This document shows, piece by piece, positions 22,224-24,979 of a stretch of 24,979 nucleotides of DNA. The stretch is from Thermodesulfobacteriales bacterium (lineage in GTDB: Bacteria; Desulfobacterota; Thermodesulfobacteria; Thermodesulfobacteriales; Thermodesulfatatoraceae). The position numbers were made by a program, and so were the translations under genes. The stretch spans positions 1-24,979 of the forward strand of contig JALSPN010000257.1 of NCBI GenBank assembly GCA_026985945.1, in the 5' to 3' direction. Position 1 is the first letter of the stretch. Each line of letters opens with the position of its first letter. The notes beneath the pieces are model-generated. The model made no database searches and was not told where the DNA came from. It saw nothing but the letters and a program-made list of their open reading frames with translations.

Positions 22224-23038
22224 CTCAAAAGGCCCCTTCCCAGAAAGATAAAATAAAATAGATGCCAGACTACAAGACCAAGGAGACAGGTTCTCGGGGC
22301 TTTAGGGAAGAAAATAAGTGCCGTTACAGGGAGGAGAGGAATAAATATTCCTGCCCAAAAAGGGGGCAAATATCTGAGTAATTCCTGAATCCCCAAGAAA
22401 AACCAGGGGCCTTTAATATGAAGGGTATAGCGGGGAGGCTCTAAAGAAGGTGGCCAGATAAGAGCCAAAGTCAGGGCTAATACGGCCCAGAGGGCCAGGT
22501 CTTCAAGTTTTATTCTCCGGAGACGGAAGTGCCAGAGGCTTAATACCAAAAGAAGCCCAAAAGAAAAGAAAAGATGGCTTAAATAGGCCCGGTGGACTCC
22601 ATCTTCGGAGACGGAAAAGCAGAGGCGATTAAGGAGATTTCCCAGATAGGGGAGGGTATAGGTGAGGTTTTCCGCGATTCTTCCGGCAGAGAGACCGGTT
22701 TCGTCTCCCCGGATGATGTAGCCGGTAAACAAGATCAGCACAAAAAGGGGATAGGCGCCTGCAAGAAAGACCCAGTAAAAGAACCGCCGCCTTTCATAGC
22801 CCCTGGTGAGGATAGCCTCCACGGTATGCCATACGAGGAGGAGAAAGGCAATCTGAGCGGTATAGTAGTGAAAAGAGCGAAAAAGGGCCCCAAAAGGTAT
22901 TACACCTTCAAGACCTGCGGTGGAGACCAGGGGTATTTCTTCCCGGAAGGGATAGCTTATAATCAGCCCGCTTAAGATAGCCAGAAGCAAAGAGGCCATA
23001 AGCCCCCAGGAAACCCAGGGCCTAAGCTGGGATTTCAA
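22220..23038 (-). CDS. Cytochrome b (b/b6-type) membrane subunit
   Basis: A 272-residue di-haem membrane protein of a Rieske/cytochrome b complex, with about seven hydrophobic helices. Haem ligands are visible as His pairs: SFHYYTAQIAFLLLVWH (H-x13-H) in the second helix and AYLSHLFFSFG...SLWH (H-x14-H) in the fourth. The C-terminal part aligns with subunit IV of b6f; where that has PEWYFFPVFQILR this protein has GPWFFLGIQELLR, so the quinol-site Glu of PEWY is replaced. It should receive electrons from menaquinol and pass them through the Rieske protein to the multihaem cytochrome. It overlaps the Rieske gene by 17 bases and the cytochrome c gene by 4. Confidence 0.85.
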   Translation of the reverse strand: MKSQLRPWVSWGLMASLLLAILSGLIISYPFREEIPLVSTAGLEGVIPFGALFRSFHYYTAQIAFLLLVWHTVEAILTRGYERRRFFYWVFLAGAYPLFVLILFTGYIIRGDETGLSAGRIAENLTYTLPYLGNLLNRLCFSVSEDGVHRAYLSHLFFSFGLLLVLSLWHFRLRRIKLEDLALWAVLALTLALIWPPSLEPPRYTLHIKGPWFFLGIQELLRYLPPFWAGIFIPLLPVTALIFFPKAPRTCLLGLVVWHLFYFIFLGRGLLR

Positions 23039-23411
23039 CTAAAAGCCCCCCTTCAGTTTGGCGGATTTTGAGCGGGCGAAGGTCTTTTTTGGCCGGCCCG
23101 GAAAGATATTTGCCGGTAAGATCAAACCGGCTCTGATGACAGGGGCAGACAAAACCCTGAAGCTCCGGATTATAGGTTACCGCACATCCCAGGTGAGGGC
23201 ACCGTCTCCAGAGGGCCCGCGGAGTATTTCCCGTAAGGATCAGAAAGAAATCTTCCCCTACGAAGAGCTTTTTATTTTCCAGATCTTTTGTTTTAAGGAA
23301 AATTTTTCGTGGGGGGCGGGGAAGAAGGGAAGCCGCGGTGAAAAGCCCCAGGCCAGCCAGAGAAGCTAAAAAAAACTTTCCAGCTCTTTGCAAAAAATTT
23401 CGGCGTCTCAT
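23022..23411 (-). CDS. Rieske [2Fe-2S] iron-sulfur protein
   Basis: A 129-residue Rieske subunit. The N-terminus RRRNFLQRAGKFFLASLAG combines a twin-arginine-like motif with a hydrophobic segment, so it is probably exported folded by the Tat system and stays membrane anchored. Cluster ligands are Cys71 and His73 in CPHLGC and Cys89 and His92 in CPCH; Cys76 and Cys91 would form the disulfide seen in high-potential Rieske proteins. The domain is compact compared with mitochondrial Rieske proteins. Start ATG overlaps the rRNA methyltransferase stop by four bases. It is the first subunit gene of the electron-transfer set. Confidence 0.93.
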   Translation of the reverse strand: MRRRNFLQRAGKFFLASLAGLGLFTAASLLPRPPRKIFLKTKDLENKKLFVGEDFFLILTGNTPRALWRRCPHLGCAVTYNPELQGFVCPCHQSRFDLTGKYLSGPAKKDLRPLKIRQTEGGLLVEIPA

Positions 23412-24733
23412 GATTTTCTTCGCAAGAGGGTGGCGCTTTCCAGATGAAAGGTCTGAGGGAACATATCAAAGGCCATAATTTCTTCGATGAGAAAGCCCTT
23501 TTCTCTCAAAAGGCGTAAATCTCTGGCAAGAGATGGCGGATCGCAGGAAACATAAATCAGGCGGTCGCAGGCCACATCCGGAAGAAAACGAAGGATCTCC
23601 TTACACCCTCCGCGAGGAGGGTCAAGAATTACCACCGGAAAGCTCTCCGCCTCTTTGAAAAGGTCGATCAAGGCCTCAATCGCCGAAGAGACCCTTAGTT
23701 CTACCCCGTTAAGCCCCCAGTTAAGGGCGTTTTCCCGACCATCACTTATGGCACGATGGTCCGTATCTACCCCCAGCCCCTTCCCGGAAGATACTGCCAG
23801 GGGGAGGAGAAAGTTTCCTATTCCACAGTGGAGGTCAAGGACTTTTTCTTCGGGTTGAACCCCGGCCATTTTTTTCACATAAGAGATGAGAGCGAGATTG
23901 ATATCCCAGTTGGCCTGGGTAAAGGCCCCAGCCGAAGCCAAAAAATATTGATCTTTCTTAAGGCCCGTTATTTCCTGAGGGGCTGGGAAGAGGCGACGGC
24001 CTTTAAAAGGGGCCTCAGAAGAGTAAGGCCCTTCGGGCTTTGGCCCACGAACCCAGTAAAAAATGGCCTTAAGGACCGATATTTCACTCAGAATCTCGTA
24101 AAGATCTTCATCTCTGGGGGGGACTTTGGTCCAGAAAAGCATAACGACTTTGTTTTCCAGAGGAGAAAGCCCCAGGTTGACCCTTTTGATGTAAGGATGG
24201 AGCCTTTTCCAAGCCGGAATTTCTGGCAATCTGGCCAAAACTTCGTTTATTTCCGCCGTGGTGAGATGACAATATCTCACCGGGACCAGGTCGTGGGAGC
24301 GTCTCTTTAAGAAACCCAGAGCCCCGGTCTCCTGATGCACATGAAACTGGAGACGATTTCGGTAGTGGAAATCTTTGGGAGAGGGAGAAATGCCTTTTAT
24401 GAGATCTTCTTCGATCTTTCCAAGGCGTGAGAGGGTTTCTTTAAAAATTTGAAGTTTTTCCCGAAGCTGATCTTCATAAGGAAGGTGTTGAAACTGACAG
24501 CCCCCGCAACTTCCGAAATACTCGCACAAGGGAGATTTTCTTTTAGACGAAGGTTCCAGGATGTCCAGAACCTGTGCAAGGGCGTAATCTCCTCGATCCT
24601 GGGTTATTTTTACCCGCACCCGCTCTCCGGGGATGACATCGGGCACAAAGATTACCTGACCATCCGGCAAACGGGCAAGCCCCTCTCCCCCGTGAACCAG
24701 CTTTTCAATAAGGACTTCTCTTTCAGGCGTCAT
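23408..24733 (-). CDS. rlmD: 23S rRNA (uracil-5-)-methyltransferase, RlmD/RumA type
   Basis: A 441-residue SAM-dependent enzyme forming 5-methyluridine in 23S rRNA (or, in relatives, tRNA). An N-terminal TRAM domain (about 4-60) is followed by iron-sulfur ligands Cys70, Cys76, Cys79 (CEYFGSCGGC) and Cys155. The Rossmann SAM motif is LDLHCGIGNFLLPLA. The catalytic Cys397 lies in YVSCDPPSLARD and the general base Glu432 in HLESATLL. The start is ATG 24733 (MTPEREVLIEKL), overlapping the end of cysS by 11 bases; a longer frame back to 24862 is the antisense shadow of cysS. Which position is modified cannot be told. It is coupled to the Rieske gene by ATGA. Confidence 0.88.
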   Translation of the reverse strand: MTPEREVLIEKLVHGGEGLARLPDGQVIFVPDVIPGERVRVKITQDRGDYALAQVLDILEPSSKRKSPLCEYFGSCGGCQFQHLPYEDQLREKLQIFKETLSRLGKIEEDLIKGISPSPKDFHYRNRLQFHVHQETGALGFLKRRSHDLVPVRYCHLTTAEINEVLARLPEIPAWKRLHPYIKRVNLGLSPLENKVVMLFWTKVPPRDEDLYEILSEISVLKAIFYWVRGPKPEGPYSSEAPFKGRRLFPAPQEITGLKKDQYFLASAGAFTQANWDINLALISYVKKMAGVQPEEKVLDLHCGIGNFLLPLAVSSGKGLGVDTDHRAISDGRENALNWGLNGVELRVSSAIEALIDLFKEAESFPVVILDPPRGGCKEILRFLPDVACDRLIYVSCDPPSLARDLRLLREKGFLIEEIMAFDMFPQTFHLESATLLRRKS

Positions 24734-24979
24734 CTTCAAAACGCGCCACCAGAGTTCTGCGTGGAGTATCAATGACCCAGAAGCCGGCTTCTTGCAAGCG
24801 GCTGCGAATTTCATCCGCCCGGGCAAAGTCTCCCTTTTCGCGAGCACGGGCCCTTTCTTCAAGAAGGAGCTTCACTTCTTCGTGAGCCGGAGTGGCAAAT
24901 CTTAAAAGCCCCAGGACCTGATTAATCTTTTTAAGGGCTTCTTTTACTTTCAGAGTCTGTTCCTGGGTGAGCCCCTCTC
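24723..24979 (-). CDS. cysS: Cysteinyl-tRNA synthetase, C-terminal part (cut by window edge)
   Basis: The last 84 residues of an open frame that runs in from the right edge, ending with TGA at 24725-24723. The end reads LLEERARAREKGDFARADEI, then RSRLQEAGFWVIDTPRRT, the typical CysS C-terminal helical pattern (R-x2-AR-x2-KDFxxADxIRxxL-x3-G). The catalytic domain with its zinc site and KMSKS lies outside. It attaches cysteine to tRNA-Cys in the cytoplasm. It overlaps the downstream methyltransferase gene by 11 bases, so the right-hand minus operon begins upstream of the window. Confidence 0.88.
   Translation of the reverse strand, partial: EGLTQEQTLKVKEALKKINQVLGLLRFATPAHEEVKLLLEERARAREKGDFARADEIRSRLQEAGFWVIDTPRRTLVARFEDDA

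Noticed and set aside
24734..24862. 43-residue N-terminal extension of the rRNA methyltransferase
   Set aside because: It overlaps the cysS coding frame on the same strand and lies before the normal family start; ATG 24733 is preferred.
1..24979. CRISPR array, rRNA, prophage or toxin-antitoxin genes
   Set aside because: No spaced short-repeat series, rRNA signatures, phage structural genes or recognisable toxin-antitoxin pairs were seen.

Overview
The window reads as chromosomal DNA of a thermophilic, anaerobic, sulfur- or metal-metabolising bacterium. My best guess is the Thermodesulfobacteriota, inferred from a DacZ-like diadenylate cyclase, a KaiC-like ATPase, a multihaem cytochrome/Rieske/cytochrome b operon, LarC, a DUF4143 ATPase and dense ATGA-overlapping operons. 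No rRNA or other marker fixes the species.

Layout. Bases 1-560 hold an unresolved left edge, a regulatory-looking stretch with a perfect 18-bp palindrome and 10-bp-phased TTGA repeats, and tRNA-Leu(UAA). Bases 560-6179 (+) carry a tandem universal stress protein, glucose-1-phosphate adenylyltransferase, a KaiC-like ATPase, a left-handed beta-helix protein, a periplasmic PpiC/SurA-type foldase and an RNase H-fold exonuclease. Bases 6116-7961 form a scar: a DUF4143-type ATPase gene, plus a decayed fragment of a second copy, lies between two exact 65-bp direct repeats derived from the 3' end of the exonuclease gene. Bases 7979-11523 (+) carry a DacZ-like c-di-AMP cyclase, an unusual fusion of a ribosome-hibernation (HPF/RaiA) domain to a sigma-70-like domain, and a DegP/HtrA protease. 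Bases 11580-16931 are an AT-rich block (18/60 and 15/60 G+C in two counted lines against 33/60 in one line outside) with a PerR-like regulator, a TonB-dependent receptor, a putative substrate-binding protein and a PAS histidine kinase, probably a metal-uptake and sensing set of foreign origin.

On the minus strand, pstS, a VTT/DedA membrane protein and larC overlap as one operon (19695 down to 16882). A second overlapping operon runs inward from the right edge: cysS (partial), the RlmD-type rRNA methyltransferase, a Rieske protein, cytochrome b and a multihaem cytochrome c. prmA (+) lies between the two operons.

The most interesting result is that the multihaem cytochrome reading frame does not end at the TGA at 20973-20975. 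It continues in the same frame for 142 codons with two more CXXCH motifs to a TAG at 20544, and a 7-bp hairpin with a GGGA loop lies 25 nt downstream of the TGA. This is what a selenocysteine codon with a bacterial SECIS element looks like. If so, the product is a 559-residue, 12-haem selenoprotein working with a Rieske/cytochrome b pair in quinol oxidation.
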